Origin: Acidimicrobiales bacterium
GTDB taxonomy: Bacteria > Actinomycetota > Acidimicrobiia > Acidimicrobiales > SZUA-35
Assembly: GCA_020629695.1 (NCBI GenBank)
Contig: JAHDCV010000005.1
Location: forward strand, 9,810 to 73,809
Length of the DNA stretch: 64,000 nucleotides
Reading direction: 5' to 3'
Every line of letters begins with the position of its first letter. Position 1 is the stretch's first letter. The translations under genes were made by a program, and so were the position numbers. The notes beneath the pieces were generated by a model. That model was not told the DNA's origin. It saw only the letters and a program-made list of their open reading frames with translations, and searched no databases. Of the stretch, positions 9,281-19,661 are shown piece by piece.

Positions 9281-9915
9281 CACTCGAACGCAGCCCGCGT
9301 TGAACCGCCCGATGTGGGCCGCATCGACAACCGGGGGATGAAGAACTGCGCCAGCGGGCCGATCCCGAGGGCGAACACGAGTGTGCCGACACCCGCCGTG
9401 CCCCCGAGGAGCATGCCGATCACGAGAGCCGACAGCTCGACGAGCGTGCGAGCGAGACGGATCGACCAGCCCCGTTCGGCGAGTCCGGTCATCAGTCCAT
9501 CCCGGGGACCCGGCCCGAGCCCGGCCCCGATGTAGAACCCCGAGCCGACCGCGATCAACACGACACCACCCAGCAACGCGATCCATCGCGTGACGAGCGA
9601 CTCGAGGTCGGGGATGAGGGGCAGGCTCAGGTCGACGGTCGCGCCGATCATCGTGGCGTTCATGATCGTGCCGAGCCCGAGTGTGACCTCGAGCGGCCAC
9701 CACAGGCCGACGACCACCAACGAGGTCAGGATGATGACCACGCCGATGCCGAGCCCGATCCGATCGGCGACACCCTGGTGGAACACGTCCCAGGGGGCCA
9801 GGCCCAGCTCGGCCCGCACGATGGCGGCGATGCCGAGACCGAAGATGACCAGGCCGAACGCGCATCGAGTCACTCGTTCGATCACCCGGTCGTCGGGGCG
9901 GAGGCGCACCTGCAT
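9280..9915 (-). CDS. YczE/YitT-like integral membrane protein
   Basis: Multiple hydrophobic segments; LGLAPWDVFHQGVADRIGLGIG and IGAGLGPGPRDGLMTGL resemble the YczE family. Start MQVRLRPDDR. Confidence 0.7.
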   Translation of the reverse strand: MQVRLRPDDRVIERVTRCAFGLVIFGLGIAAIVRAELGLAPWDVFHQGVADRIGLGIGVVIILTSLVVVGLWWPLEVTLGLGTIMNATMIGATVDLSLPLIPDLESLVTRWIALLGGVVLIAVGSGFYIGAGLGPGPRDGLMTGLAERGWSIRLARTLVELSALVIGMLLGGTAGVGTLVFALGIGPLAQFFIPRLSMRPTSGGSTRAAFE

Positions 9916-10030
9916 CGCCGCACCGTAACGAGGCGCACTCTGCGGACCCCGCACCAACTCCGACGAATCGGCCCACCGAGTCCACCTCTGCGGTTGCCGT
10001 GTCCGACCCGGCCTGGCTAGCGTCGAACAC

Positions 10031-10639
10031 ATGTTCGCCAGCACGATCCAGGCCGCCTTCCAACCGTCGCTGCTGGCCACCGGCCCGGTCGGGACACCGG
10101 AGCGACTCCGACTGAATCGGGTCGACCTGGGGTCCGGATCCTGGCTCGATCACCGCGCCGAGGTGCTGCCGGGAGCGGACGATCTCGCCATCGACCTGAT
10201 GCGGGATCTGCCGTGGACGTCCAGCAGCCGAGCGATGTACGACCGCATGGTCGATGTCCCCCGACTGACGTGTTGGCTCGAACGAAGCGACGACATCGTC
10301 CCGGATCCGCTCGTCGAACTCGGCACGATGCTGTCGGAGCACTACGACCGACCGATGAGCACCCTTGGCTGCAACTGGTATCGGGACGGCGACGACTCGG
10401 TCGCCTGGCACTCGGACCGGGTCGAGCGGCCCGGCGATGCGATCATCGCCATCCTCTCGTTGGGCACCCGCCGACCGTTCCTGCTCCGCCCGAAGATGGG
10501 CGGGCGGTCGATCCGCTGGGAACTCGGCCACGGCGATCTGCTCGTCATGGGCGGGACGTGCCAGGCGTTCTTCGACCACGCCGTGCCGAAGCAGACCCGC
10601 CCGACCGGCCCTCGGGTGAGCGTGGTGTTCAGAGGCTGA
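10031..10639 (+). CDS. AlkB-like 2OG-Fe(II) dioxygenase
   Basis: LGCNWYRDGDDSVAWHSDRVERPGDAIIAILSLGTRRPFLLR...HAVPKQTRPTGPRVSVVFR contains the HxD...H...RxxxxR AlkB pattern. Confidence 0.88.
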   Translation: MFASTIQAAFQPSLLATGPVGTPERLRLNRVDLGSGSWLDHRAEVLPGADDLAIDLMRDLPWTSSSRAMYDRMVDVPRLTCWLERSDDIVPDPLVELGTMLSEHYDRPMSTLGCNWYRDGDDSVAWHSDRVERPGDAIIAILSLGTRRPFLLRPKMGGRSIRWELGHGDLLVMGGTCQAFFDHAVPKQTRPTGPRVSVVFRG

Positions 10640-10664
10640 GTCTCACCCCGGCTGAGGATGTCGA

Positions 10665-11774
10665 TCAGGACGTGAAGTCCTCGGCCCGGGTGGCCAGGGT
10701 CTGGAGCACGTCCTCGAAGGCCTTGGCGAAGCTCGCCACACCCTCGTTCTCGAGCTTCACGGCGACCTCTTCGAGATCGATGCCGAGCTCGGCCAACTCG
10801 GCCACGATCGCCTTCGCACCGTCGACATCGGCGTCGATCGTGCGAGCCACGGTGCCATGGTCGTCGAAAGCCAGGATCGTCTTGTCCGGCAGCGTGTTGA
10901 CGGTGTCCGGGCCGATCAGGGTGTCGACGTACAGGGTGTCGGGGTAGGTCGGGTTCTTCGTGGACGTCGAGGCCCACAACGGACGCTGGATCCGGGCGCC
11001 GCGGGCGACGAGGGCGTCCCAACGCTCGCCGGCGAAGGTGTTCATGGCCATCTCGTAGGCCAGCACGCCGTTGGCGACGGCGGCCTTGCCGCGGAGGGCC
11101 AGGGCCTGCTCGGTGCCGATCTCGTCGAGGCGGCGATCCACCTCGACGTCGACCCGACTGATGAAGAACGACGCCACCGAGGAGATCTGCGAGAGGTCGG
11201 TGTCCTCCGGCAGCGCCTCGAGCCCGGCGATGTAGGCCTCCATCACGTCGGCGTAGCGGCTGAGGGAGAAGATCAGGGTGACGTTGACCGAGGTGCCCTG
11301 CGAGATCAGCGTCTGGATCGCCGGGATCCCCTCGACGGTCGCTGGCACCTTGATGTAGAGGTTCGGACCCTCGATGCGATCGTCGAGGTCACGTCCGGCG
11401 GCGATGGTGCCCTCGGTGTCGTTGGCGAGCGTCGGCGAGACCTCGACCGAGACGTAGCCGTCCTCACCGCCGGAGCCGTCGTAGATCGGACGGAGCAGCG
11501 CCATCGCACCGGCGATGTCGCCGACCACGAGCTGCCAGTAGGCGTCGTCGATCGACGCCCCGGCCTGCACGAGCTCCTCGAGCTCGGCGTCGTAGTCGTC
11601 GGACTCCATCATCGCCTTCGCGAAGATCGACGGGTTCGAGGTCAACCCGCGCACGCCGAGATCGAGCCAACCCTGCAGCTCGCCGTTGGAGATCCAGTCG
11701 CGGCGCAGGTTGTCGAGCCACGGGCTCTGGCCCTGCTGGTCGAAGAGGTCGTGCAGTCGTCCCATGGCGGACAC
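10665..11774 (-). CDS. tal: Transaldolase
   Basis: LRRDWISNGELQGWLDLGVRGLTSNPSIFAKAM, NLYIKVPATVEGIPAIQTLISQGTSVNVTLIFSLSRY. Confidence 0.93.
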   Translation of the reverse strand: MSAMGRLHDLFDQQGQSPWLDNLRRDWISNGELQGWLDLGVRGLTSNPSIFAKAMMESDDYDAELEELVQAGASIDDAYWQLVVGDIAGAMALLRPIYDGSGGEDGYVSVEVSPTLANDTEGTIAAGRDLDDRIEGPNLYIKVPATVEGIPAIQTLISQGTSVNVTLIFSLSRYADVMEAYIAGLEALPEDTDLSQISSVASFFISRVDVEVDRRLDEIGTEQALALRGKAAVANGVLAYEMAMNTFAGERWDALVARGARIQRPLWASTSTKNPTYPDTLYVDTLIGPDTVNTLPDKTILAFDDHGTVARTIDADVDGAKAIVAELAELGIDLEEVAVKLENEGVASFAKAFEDVLQTLATRAEDFTS

Positions 11775-11802
11775 TCCTGATGGTCGGTGGCTTGGGGGGG
11801 GT

Positions 11803-13776
11803 TCAGTCCAGCAGATCGCGAGCGGCGGCGATGACGGAGTCTGCGGTCATGCCGAGCTTCTCCATCACGACGCCGCCCGGCGCGGAGGCGCCGAAGCGAT
11901 CGATGCCGAGTGCGACGTCGGCGAAGCGATGCCAGCCGAGCGTGACCCCGGCCTCGATCGAGACCGTCGGTACACCCTTCGGGAGCACGGCGGCCTGCTC
12001 TTCGGCCGACCGGGCGAGGAAACGATCCCACGACGGCATCGACACGACACGGGCGGCGACACCGTCGACCGCCAGGGCCTCGGCCGCGGCGACGCAGTGC
12101 TGGACCTCGGAGCCGGTGCCGACCAGCACGATCGCGGGATCGGCCACGTCGTTGATGGCATAGGCGCCCTCGGCGACCCGAGCCGCCGATGCACCGGCGA
12201 GGGTCGGCACGTTCTGCCGGGTGAAGAACAGCGCCGTCGGGCCGTCGTGTTCGAGGGCGAGCTTCCACGCACCGGCGGACTCGTTGGCGTCGGCCGGGCG
12301 GATCACCTGCAGCCCGGGGATGACCCGCAGCGACATGACCTGTTCGATCGGCTGATGCGTCGGGCCGTCCTCGCCGACGCCGACCGAGTCGTGGGTGAAG
12401 ACGAACACACACTTGGCGTGGGACAGGGCGGCGAGACGGATCGGCGGCCGCATGTAGTCGGCGAAGACACCGAATGTGCCACCGAACGGCACCACACCGC
12501 CGTGCAGGGCCATGCCGACCAGGATCGATCCCATGGCGTGTTCGCGCACGCCGAAGCGGATCTGGCGCCCGCCGCGGTTGGCGGCCGAGAGGTCGTCTCC
12601 CGGCATGGTCGTACCGGTGTTGCCGGTGAGGTCGGCGCCGCCGCCGATCAGGCCGGGCACCACGTCGGCGAGGGCGGACACCGCAGCCTGGGAGGCCTTG
12701 CGGGTCGCGACCGAACCGCCGACCTCGAACTCGGGCAGGGCGTCGGCCCAGCCGTCGAGGCCGGTACCGGCGAGTGACGCATCCCAGGCGGCCCGGTCGA
12801 TTCCGGCGGCATCGAGGCGGGCCTGCCAGGCGGCTCGTGCCTCGGCCCCGCGAGCGCCCGCGGTCCGGTACATCTCGAGGACCTCGTCGGGCACGAAGAA
12901 CGACTGGTCCTCCGGCAGTCCCATGACCCGCTTCGCCTCGGCGATCTCCTCGGCACCGAAGGCCAGGCCGTGGGCGTGGGGATCGTCGGTGAGGCTCGGG
13001 CTCGGGTAGCCGATGTGCGAGCGGAGGATGATCACGGTCGGGCGCTCGGTGTCGCTCTTCGCCTCGGCGAAGGCGGCCTCGAGCGCATCGAGGTCCTCGG
13101 CGACCGAGCCGACCTCGAGCACCTGCCAGCCGTAGGCCCGGAACCGCACCCCGGCGTCGTCGGAGAGCGCGAGTTCGGTGACACCGTCGATCGTGACGTG
13201 GTTGTCGTCGTAGACGGCGATCAGCTTGCCGAGCCCGAGATGGCCCGCCAGCGAGGCGGCTTCGTGCGAGACCCCTTCGGACAGGCACCCGTCGCCCATC
13301 ACCGTGTAGGTGAAGTGGTCACAGACCTCGGCGCCGAACCGTGCCCGCAGGTTCTGCTCGGCCATCGCCAGGCCGACCGCATTCGCGAACCCCTGGCCGA
13401 GCGGCCCGGTGGTGACCTCGACGCCGGCGGTGTGGCCGGCCTCGGGGTGACCGGGCGTGGCCGAGTCCCACTGGCGGAAGTCCTTCAGGTCGTCGAGCGT
13501 GAGCCCGTGCCCGGTGAGGTGCAGCATCGAGTACTGCAGGATCGAGGCATGGCCGGCCGAGAGCACGAACCGGTCACGGTCGAACCACTGCGGATCGGCG
13601 GCGTCGTAGTCCATCACCCTGGTCCACAGCACGTGGGCGAGGGGAGCGAGCGCCATGGCCGTGCCCTGGTGCCCCGAGTTCGCCGCCGCCGGGCCGTCCA
13701 TGGACAGCCCGCGAAGCACGTTGATGCCGAGCGCCTCGATCTCCGAGGCTCCGGCGATGGTCAATTCCTCAGCCAC
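11803..13776 (-). CDS. tkt: Transketolase
   Basis: TPGHPEAGHTAGVEVTTGPLGQGFANAVGLAMAE; TPP motif GDGCLSEGVSHEAASLAGHLGLGKLIAVYDDN; 657 aa. Confidence 0.95.
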   Translation of the reverse strand: MAEELTIAGASEIEALGINVLRGLSMDGPAAANSGHQGTAMALAPLAHVLWTRVMDYDAADPQWFDRDRFVLSAGHASILQYSMLHLTGHGLTLDDLKDFRQWDSATPGHPEAGHTAGVEVTTGPLGQGFANAVGLAMAEQNLRARFGAEVCDHFTYTVMGDGCLSEGVSHEAASLAGHLGLGKLIAVYDDNHVTIDGVTELALSDDAGVRFRAYGWQVLEVGSVAEDLDALEAAFAEAKSDTERPTVIILRSHIGYPSPSLTDDPHAHGLAFGAEEIAEAKRVMGLPEDQSFFVPDEVLEMYRTAGARGAEARAAWQARLDAAGIDRAAWDASLAGTGLDGWADALPEFEVGGSVATRKASQAAVSALADVVPGLIGGGADLTGNTGTTMPGDDLSAANRGGRQIRFGVREHAMGSILVGMALHGGVVPFGGTFGVFADYMRPPIRLAALSHAKCVFVFTHDSVGVGEDGPTHQPIEQVMSLRVIPGLQVIRPADANESAGAWKLALEHDGPTALFFTRQNVPTLAGASAARVAEGAYAINDVADPAIVLVGTGSEVQHCVAAAEALAVDGVAARVVSMPSWDRFLARSAEEQAAVLPKGVPTVSIEAGVTLGWHRFADVALGIDRFGASAPGGVVMEKLGMTADSVIAAARDLLD

Positions 13777-13872
13777 GTCTGCTCCCGTGGGTCCGTCCGC
13801 GAGCGGTCAACCTACTTGCCGCCGACCCGACTCCGGGTCTTCTCCGGTCACAACCGGGCCAGACTCCCACGC

Positions 13873-14250
13873 ATGCCCGATCGTTTCTTTCCCTACCGAC
13901 TCGACCAGCGCTACCGACCACTCCTGATCGCCTTGCGGGTGTCCGACCGCGACGGCGTCACGCTGACCGACGACGGCCGCTTCATCGCCACCTACGGCCC
14001 GAAGACCCTCGAGACCACGATCGACAACATCGACCACACCGACATCGCCGGCCCCTACCGCTGGTGGACCTCGGTCGGCCTGCGGTTGAGCCTCGCCGAC
14101 GACGGTCTGACCATGGGCACCAACCCGACGGCCGGGCTCTGTGTCGGCTTCGTCGAGCGGGTCCCGAAGGTGATCGGGCTCAAGGACCACTCCGCACTCA
14201 CGGTCACCGTGGCCGACCCCGCCGGACTCCGGGACGCCATCGGGCGCTGA
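13873..14250 (+). CDS. Hypothetical protein (125 aa)
   Basis: ATG in the frame of ORF 12970..14250 after the divergent tkt gene; MPDRFFPYRLDQRYRPLL... The upstream part of that ORF is antisense to tkt. Confidence 0.6.
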   Translation: MPDRFFPYRLDQRYRPLLIALRVSDRDGVTLTDDGRFIATYGPKTLETTIDNIDHTDIAGPYRWWTSVGLRLSLADDGLTMGTNPTAGLCVGFVERVPKVIGLKDHSALTVTVADPAGLRDAIGR

Positions 14251-14313
14251 CTGCCGCACACCTCGCCGACGCTCGTCGTGGCTCCGAGCGCCCACGATGC
14301 GGCAGCGGGTGGG

Positions 14314-15447
14314 TCAATCGAACGTGCAGATCGTCGCGGTGAAGCCGTGGATGGCGTTGCGGCGGTCGACCGGGCCGATCTCGCCGGCACAGAACATGCC
14401 GGCGATCGCCGCCTCGGGCGACAGATCGGCCAGGATCGAGGCGTCGTTCGGGCCGTCGTCGAACAGGTGCGACCCCCGCCCGTTGCAGGTGAAGACGAGG
14501 GCGGCCGATCCGATGCCCTGCCCTGCCTGGAGACCGAGATCGTCGCGGGCCGAGCCGGCGTCGCGGACCTGGAACTGGACGACCTGGCCCACCTCGAGAC
14601 GATCACCGACCACGACCGCGCCCCGGTCGCGATCCGCGCCCAGCACCCCACGGATCAGGAAGTCGCCGCGGCGGAAGTCGTCGGCCCGATCCCTGGCGAC
14701 CACTCCGAGGTGCAGTCCCTGGGACGCGAGGAACCGATCGCCGGGGGAGAGGCCGTCGATGACCTCCCGGAGACGCTCCATCGCCGGTCGTCCACCGAGA
14801 CCCTGCAACCGCTGACCGTCGACGTCGGTCACGACCCAGGGGTCGCCGATGGGACGGCAACCCTGCGAGACGACCGAGCCGGCGACACCGGCGGGGAGGA
14901 CCACACCGATCGCACCGTCGGTGTGGGTTTCGTCATCGAGGACCAACACGTTGCCACCCGGTGCCCTGGCCGCCGAGGCCAGCCCGCCGACGACGGCCAC
15001 GTCGGGCCCGACGGCGTCGAACACGGCATCGATCGGCGTCGTGAACGGATCGGCCAGGAGCAGCAGGGTCGAACCCTCCGGTACCGGTCCGAGACCGACC
15101 AACACCGGCGGCGCGCCCGGTAGCACGCGGAGCCGCACGGGTTCGACCGGTCCGGTCCGACCCGCCCAGATCGAGATCGACCCCCCACGCTCGATCTCCC
15201 GTCCACCACCGAGCAGGCCGGCCGCCGACACGGCGAGGAGCCGATCGGGGGCGAGCACCGTCCGGACGACGTCGAGCAGGTCGTCCATCGCGGCGATGAA
15301 CGGACCCGAGACGAACACCACACACAGATCCGGAGCCATGCCGACCCGCTCGACCACGTCGCCCACCGCTTCGGCGATCGCGACGGCAGGATCGGGGTGG
15401 TTCGAGACCTGGGCGGCGAAGCGGGCCTGGCCCGGACCGGTGCTCAC
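14314..15447 (-). CDS. FIST N/C domain sensory protein
   Basis: FIST_C-type ending AIAGMFCAGEIGPVDRRNAIHGFTATICTFD; FIST_N-like VVGGLASA region. Confidence 0.82.
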   Translation of the reverse strand: MSTGPGQARFAAQVSNHPDPAVAIAEAVGDVVERVGMAPDLCVVFVSGPFIAAMDDLLDVVRTVLAPDRLLAVSAAGLLGGGREIERGGSISIWAGRTGPVEPVRLRVLPGAPPVLVGLGPVPEGSTLLLLADPFTTPIDAVFDAVGPDVAVVGGLASAARAPGGNVLVLDDETHTDGAIGVVLPAGVAGSVVSQGCRPIGDPWVVTDVDGQRLQGLGGRPAMERLREVIDGLSPGDRFLASQGLHLGVVARDRADDFRRGDFLIRGVLGADRDRGAVVVGDRLEVGQVVQFQVRDAGSARDDLGLQAGQGIGSAALVFTCNGRGSHLFDDGPNDASILADLSPEAAIAGMFCAGEIGPVDRRNAIHGFTATICTFD

Positions 15448-15857
15448 TCGACCGGCGGGAGGAGCGTGTAGGGCACCGGATGCACCGGACCGTCACCCAT
15501 CTTGCACTCGGCCACGATCGAGCCGTACTCGGTGAACGGCAGCTCCGCCCGCACCAGGCGGTAGTTGAACTTGCCGGGCTCGATCTGGAGCGGCTGGACG
15601 TTGCGGGCGATCGGCTCGGCCTCGGCGTCGATCGCACCGTCGTCGGCCATCGACCGGAAGACCACCTCGAGCGCGCCGAACCCCTCGGCGTCGGGCGGAC
15701 ACCAGACCACCACCACCAGATGTGGGGCGACCGTCACCGGCACCGGGCCGGGCGCCGGTGCGGAGAACTGCACACCCGACAGGTCGAGCCTGGTGGAGGG
15801 CCCCGGCACGGGTCGTGTCTGGATGTCGTCGAGGAAGAGCGCCGCGATGATCTTCAT
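15444..15857 (-). CDS. Hypothetical protein (137 aa)
   Basis: Start MKIIAALFLDDIQTRP; 4-bp overlap with the following FIST gene. Confidence 0.6.
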   Translation of the reverse strand: MKIIAALFLDDIQTRPVPGPSTRLDLSGVQFSAPAPGPVPVTVAPHLVVVVWCPPDAEGFGALEVVFRSMADDGAIDAEAEPIARNVQPLQIEPGKFNYRLVRAELPFTEYGSIVAECKMGDGPVHPVPYTLLPPVE

Positions 15858-15929
15858 GCCGGCAAGGTAGCGACTCGGAGCGGTCGGATCCGTACTCGGG
15901 ACGGAGCCGACCGGCGTAGGCTCGGCGTG

Positions 15930-16538
15930 ATGGAGGACCCACGTTCGACCCGTGAACAGATCCTCGACGAGGCCCGGGCGCTGTTCGCCAACCAGGGATT
16001 CGAGGGCACCTCGCTGAACGACATCGCCGCTGCGGTCGGCGTGAAGCGGCCGAGCCTGCTCCACTACTTCGGTTCGAAGGACGACATCTACCGCCAGGTC
16101 CTGTCCGAAGCCGTGCTCGACTGGACCGAGCGGGTCGAGAACGCTCGTCGGGTCGAACTGAACGGCTGGGCCCTCGTCGACGAGGTGTTGCGGGCGAGCT
16201 TCGACTTCTTCCGGGAGAACCCCGACATCATCCGGATCGTGCGGCGCGAAGCCCTGACCGAGCATTCGCCGCTCGGCATCGACCTCGGCACGACCCTCCG
16301 CCCCTACTACAACCGGGCGACGGCGTTCTTCCGCCGGGAGATGGAGGCCGGGCGGTTCAAGACGCAGGACCCGGAGCATCTGGTGTTGACCGGCTACGGC
16401 GCCCTGCTGACCTACTTCAGCGACCACGTCATGCTGCGTGGGCTGCTCGGCACCGACCCGTTCGCCGAGGACCGGCTCGAGGCCCGCTACGACCATCTCG
16501 TGACGTTGTTCCGGGAGATGCTCGAACCGACACCCTGA
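15930..16538 (+). CDS. TetR/AcrR family regulator
   Basis: STREQILDEARALFANQGFEGTSLNDIAAAVGVKRPSLLHYFGSKDDIYRQVL is a classic TetR HTH. Confidence 0.9.
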   Translation: MEDPRSTREQILDEARALFANQGFEGTSLNDIAAAVGVKRPSLLHYFGSKDDIYRQVLSEAVLDWTERVENARRVELNGWALVDEVLRASFDFFRENPDIIRIVRREALTEHSPLGIDLGTTLRPYYNRATAFFRREMEAGRFKTQDPEHLVLTGYGALLTYFSDHVMLRGLLGTDPFAEDRLEARYDHLVTLFREMLEPTP

Positions 16539-16568
16539 GCCGACGTCGTCCGTCCTCGTCCGGCCCGC

Positions 16569-19500
16569 TCAGCGGTCCGGTTCGACGATGACCTCGACCC
16601 GCTGACCATCCGGCAACAACCGCCGCACGGCGGCGGCGAGGTCGGCTGCGGTCCGGGTGCGGAGCGGACCGACGATGTCGGCCGGTTCCAGCTGCACGTC
16701 GGGTTCGTCGACGGCGAAGAGGCGGTCGACGAGCTCGGGGTTGTTCACGAGATCCAACTCGCGGCGGGCGAGAACCCGGGCCCGCTCGAGGGTGTCGGCG
16801 TCCGGCCCGACGGCGGCCAGCTCGTCGACGATGGCCACCGCCTCGTCCCGGATCTCGTCGATCCGATCGGGATCGCCCTGGACGACGATCCAGACCGCGG
16901 CCGTGTCGTCGAACGCCTGGAGATCGATCGACGCCCGGCCGCCGTAGGTCGCACCCAGTTCCTCGCGGATCCGCTCGAAGATCAGATCGGCCAGCACGCC
17001 CTCGAGCAGCATCCGGTCGGCCTGCCCGCTCGCGGTGCGATCCGGATCCACGGTCCGCCAGGTGAGGACGAGTTGCGCGGCGCCTTCGGCGTCGCTGCCG
17101 ATCCGGAGTCGCTCCGAGACGTTGCTGTCCAAGGGGGCGGGCAGCGGGCGGGCCTCCGGGTCTCCGTCGACCTCCGCCCCTGCCGACAACGTCCCGAGAT
17201 ACCGGGCGGCCAGCGATTCGACGCGCTCGCGGGCGATGTCGCCGACCACCACGACGGTGAGACCGCCGTCGATGTGACCCAGGCGTTCCGTGACGAGCGC
17301 CGCTGCCGTCTCCAGATCGAGCGCGTCGAGTTCGGCCGGCGTCGGCAGGAGGCGCCAGGCCGGATCTTCCCCCAGCGACAGGCGATGGGCGGTGGTGATG
17401 GCGGCTGCCGTCGGGTCGATCTGGACCGCGTCGAACGCCTCGGCCGCGGCGTCGAGCGCCCGCGCCAGCGGGACCGGATCGACGCGTGGCCCGTCGATCG
17501 AAGCATGCAGCAGCTGGAACAGCAGCTCGGCGTCGTCCGGTGACGCCGATCCGCCGAAGCCCTCGGCCGCGTCGTTGATGAACGGACCGAGGCCGACGGT
17601 GCGGCCCGCCAGGAAGGTGTCGAGCTGCACGGGATCGAACGAGCCCACGCCGGATCCGGCCATGGCGTCGGTCGCGGTGTCGAGGGCGCCGAGACTCCAG
17701 TCGGGCATCGTCCGGGCTCCTCCCGGTGAGGCGGCCACGAGCGAGAACCGGTCCGAGGCGATGGTCGAGAACCGATGCCGGACCACGACACCGTTGGCGA
17801 AGGTCCACTCGACGGCGTCGTCGCCGAGATCACGGGTCGAGAGCGGCGCGACCGGTTCGGCGACGGTCGCGAGCGCCGCCGGGGCGGCGGTCGCTCCGTC
17901 GGAGGATCCGGCGGCACCGACCGCGGCGTCGAGGGCGCGCCGGAGGTCGGCTTCGTCGGGGAGATCGTCGGCCGACGGTCCGGCGACGACGACGATGGGC
18001 GCCGAGACCGAGTCGATCCACGCGGCGTGCTGCACGAGTTCATCGATGTCGATGTCGTCGAGCAGCGCTCCGAGCCGGGCGACCCGGTCGGGCGCGGACG
18101 ATGGGTCGCCACGACCGATGGCCACCTCCACGAGTGCGTCGGCCAGCTCGGCGTCCTGGACCGAGTCGATCGTGTCCAGTTCGGACTCGATGGCCGTCCG
18201 GAACGCGGCGACGGTCCGGTCGAGCTCGTCACGGTCGAGCTGGCCCGCCGCCGTGCTGCGGAACGCCTCGACCACGACACGTGTGGCGTCGGCGAGGTCG
18301 TCGGCCTCGGCGTAGAAGCCACCGGCGGCGACGGTTCGGGTGACCCCGAACCGTCCACCACCCACCACGAGCAGGTCGTTGGTGCCTCGCAACGAAGCGT
18401 CGTCGAGGCGGGTCCGCACGATGGCGAAGAGCAGTTCCTCGATGAGGAGGAGCCGTTCCCCACCGACGGTCGAGCCGTCCCACGCCGGCAACATCCAGTC
18501 GACCGAGGTGAACGACGTGGTCGTGTCCGGCGCCTCCACCACCCGGATGACCGGCTCGGTCGGTAACGGCGGGCTCGGCTCGACCAGCTCGGGACCCGCA
18601 CCGCGGTCGGTGAGGCCGCCGAACGCCTCGACGATCATCGCCTCCACCTCGGCAGGGTCCACGTCGCCGACGGCCACCACGGTCATGCGATCCGGTCGGT
18701 ACCAGTCGTCGTAGAACCGTCGGAGCGTGGCGACATCGAGATCGGCGACCAGATCCGCCCGGCCGATGGGGTCGTGACCGGCGTAGGCGGTGTGCCCGAG
18801 GTAGGCCTCGGTCGAGGCGTTCTGGATGGGGGCACGGGGCGAGGACTCCGAGAGTCGGAGCTCTTCGAGCACCACCGGCAGTTCGGCCTCGACCTCGTCC
18901 GGATCGAGGCGCAGGGCGCCGGCCCATTCGGCGAGGGCGGTGAACGCGAGGTCGATGGCCTCGTCGCTCGCGGGGATCGAGAGTTGGTAGACGGTCTCGT
19001 CGAAGGACGTGTAGGCGTTGAGGTGCGGCCCGATCGCGGCGCCGACCGCCGCGAGGCGATCGTCGAGTGAGTTCCCGGGGAACGACTCGGTGCCGTTGAA
19101 CGCCATGTGCTCCAGCACGTGCGCCGACCCGTCGCCGGGATCGGACTGGTGGAGCGAGCCCGCACGGATCGCCAGTCGGAGCTCCAGCGCACCACCGGGA
19201 GAGTCGTTCTCCCGGATCAGGTAGCGCACACCGTTGTCGAGCTGCCCGGTCGTGACGGCCGCATCTGCGTCGAACCGTGTCGGATCGGGGTCCGGGTCGG
19301 GCACGACACGCTGCGGTTCGGTGGTCGTCGTCGACACCTCGCCGGCGGAGACCGGCGGGATCGTCGTCCCGGATGACTCCGAGGTGGTGCCCGCACCATC
19401 GAGCCCGGAGGTGCACGCGGCCACGACCAGCACGAACGGGGCCAGCACGACGCCGAGGGCCCTTCGTCTGCAATGTGCCTCGACCACGACGACCTCCGAC

Positions 19501-19583
19501 CACGACCGGCGACGAGCCGATCCACCACGATGGTTCACCATCGGCGCCTCGTCGGCGGGGATGAGATCACCTCCGGAGGGCAT
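16569..19583 (-). CDS. M16 family zinc metallopeptidase, lipoprotein-like
   Basis: HVLEHMAFNGTESFPGN (HxxEH) and a second M16-like half; lipobox VVAAC near the N-terminus. The start may be internal. Confidence 0.87.
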   Translation of the reverse strand: MPSGGDLIPADEAPMVNHRGGSARRRSWSEVVVVEAHCRRRALGVVLAPFVLVVAACTSGLDGAGTTSESSGTTIPPVSAGEVSTTTTEPQRVVPDPDPDPTRFDADAAVTTGQLDNGVRYLIRENDSPGGALELRLAIRAGSLHQSDPGDGSAHVLEHMAFNGTESFPGNSLDDRLAAVGAAIGPHLNAYTSFDETVYQLSIPASDEAIDLAFTALAEWAGALRLDPDEVEAELPVVLEELRLSESSPRAPIQNASTEAYLGHTAYAGHDPIGRADLVADLDVATLRRFYDDWYRPDRMTVVAVGDVDPAEVEAMIVEAFGGLTDRGAGPELVEPSPPLPTEPVIRVVEAPDTTTSFTSVDWMLPAWDGSTVGGERLLLIEELLFAIVRTRLDDASLRGTNDLLVVGGGRFGVTRTVAAGGFYAEADDLADATRVVVEAFRSTAAGQLDRDELDRTVAAFRTAIESELDTIDSVQDAELADALVEVAIGRGDPSSAPDRVARLGALLDDIDIDELVQHAAWIDSVSAPIVVVAGPSADDLPDEADLRRALDAAVGAAGSSDGATAAPAALATVAEPVAPLSTRDLGDDAVEWTFANGVVVRHRFSTIASDRFSLVAASPGGARTMPDWSLGALDTATDAMAGSGVGSFDPVQLDTFLAGRTVGLGPFINDAAEGFGGSASPDDAELLFQLLHASIDGPRVDPVPLARALDAAAEAFDAVQIDPTAAAITTAHRLSLGEDPAWRLLPTPAELDALDLETAAALVTERLGHIDGGLTVVVVGDIARERVESLAARYLGTLSAGAEVDGDPEARPLPAPLDSNVSERLRIGSDAEGAAQLVLTWRTVDPDRTASGQADRMLLEGVLADLIFERIREELGATYGGRASIDLQAFDDTAAVWIVVQGDPDRIDEIRDEAVAIVDELAAVGPDADTLERARVLARRELDLVNNPELVDRLFAVDEPDVQLEPADIVGPLRTRTAADLAAAVRRLLPDGQRVEVIVEPDR

Positions 19584-19661
19584 GGGCCGGACGAACGACT
19601 CCCTGTTGGGTGAGGAGACTCACCCGTAGCCAGTTCGAACGGCCTGTGCGACACTGACGCC

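Noticed and set aside
11642-13288. 548-aa minus-strand ORF
   Set aside because: Alternative frame over tal/tkt with Arg-rich low-complexity translation; the real proteins are clear in the other frame.
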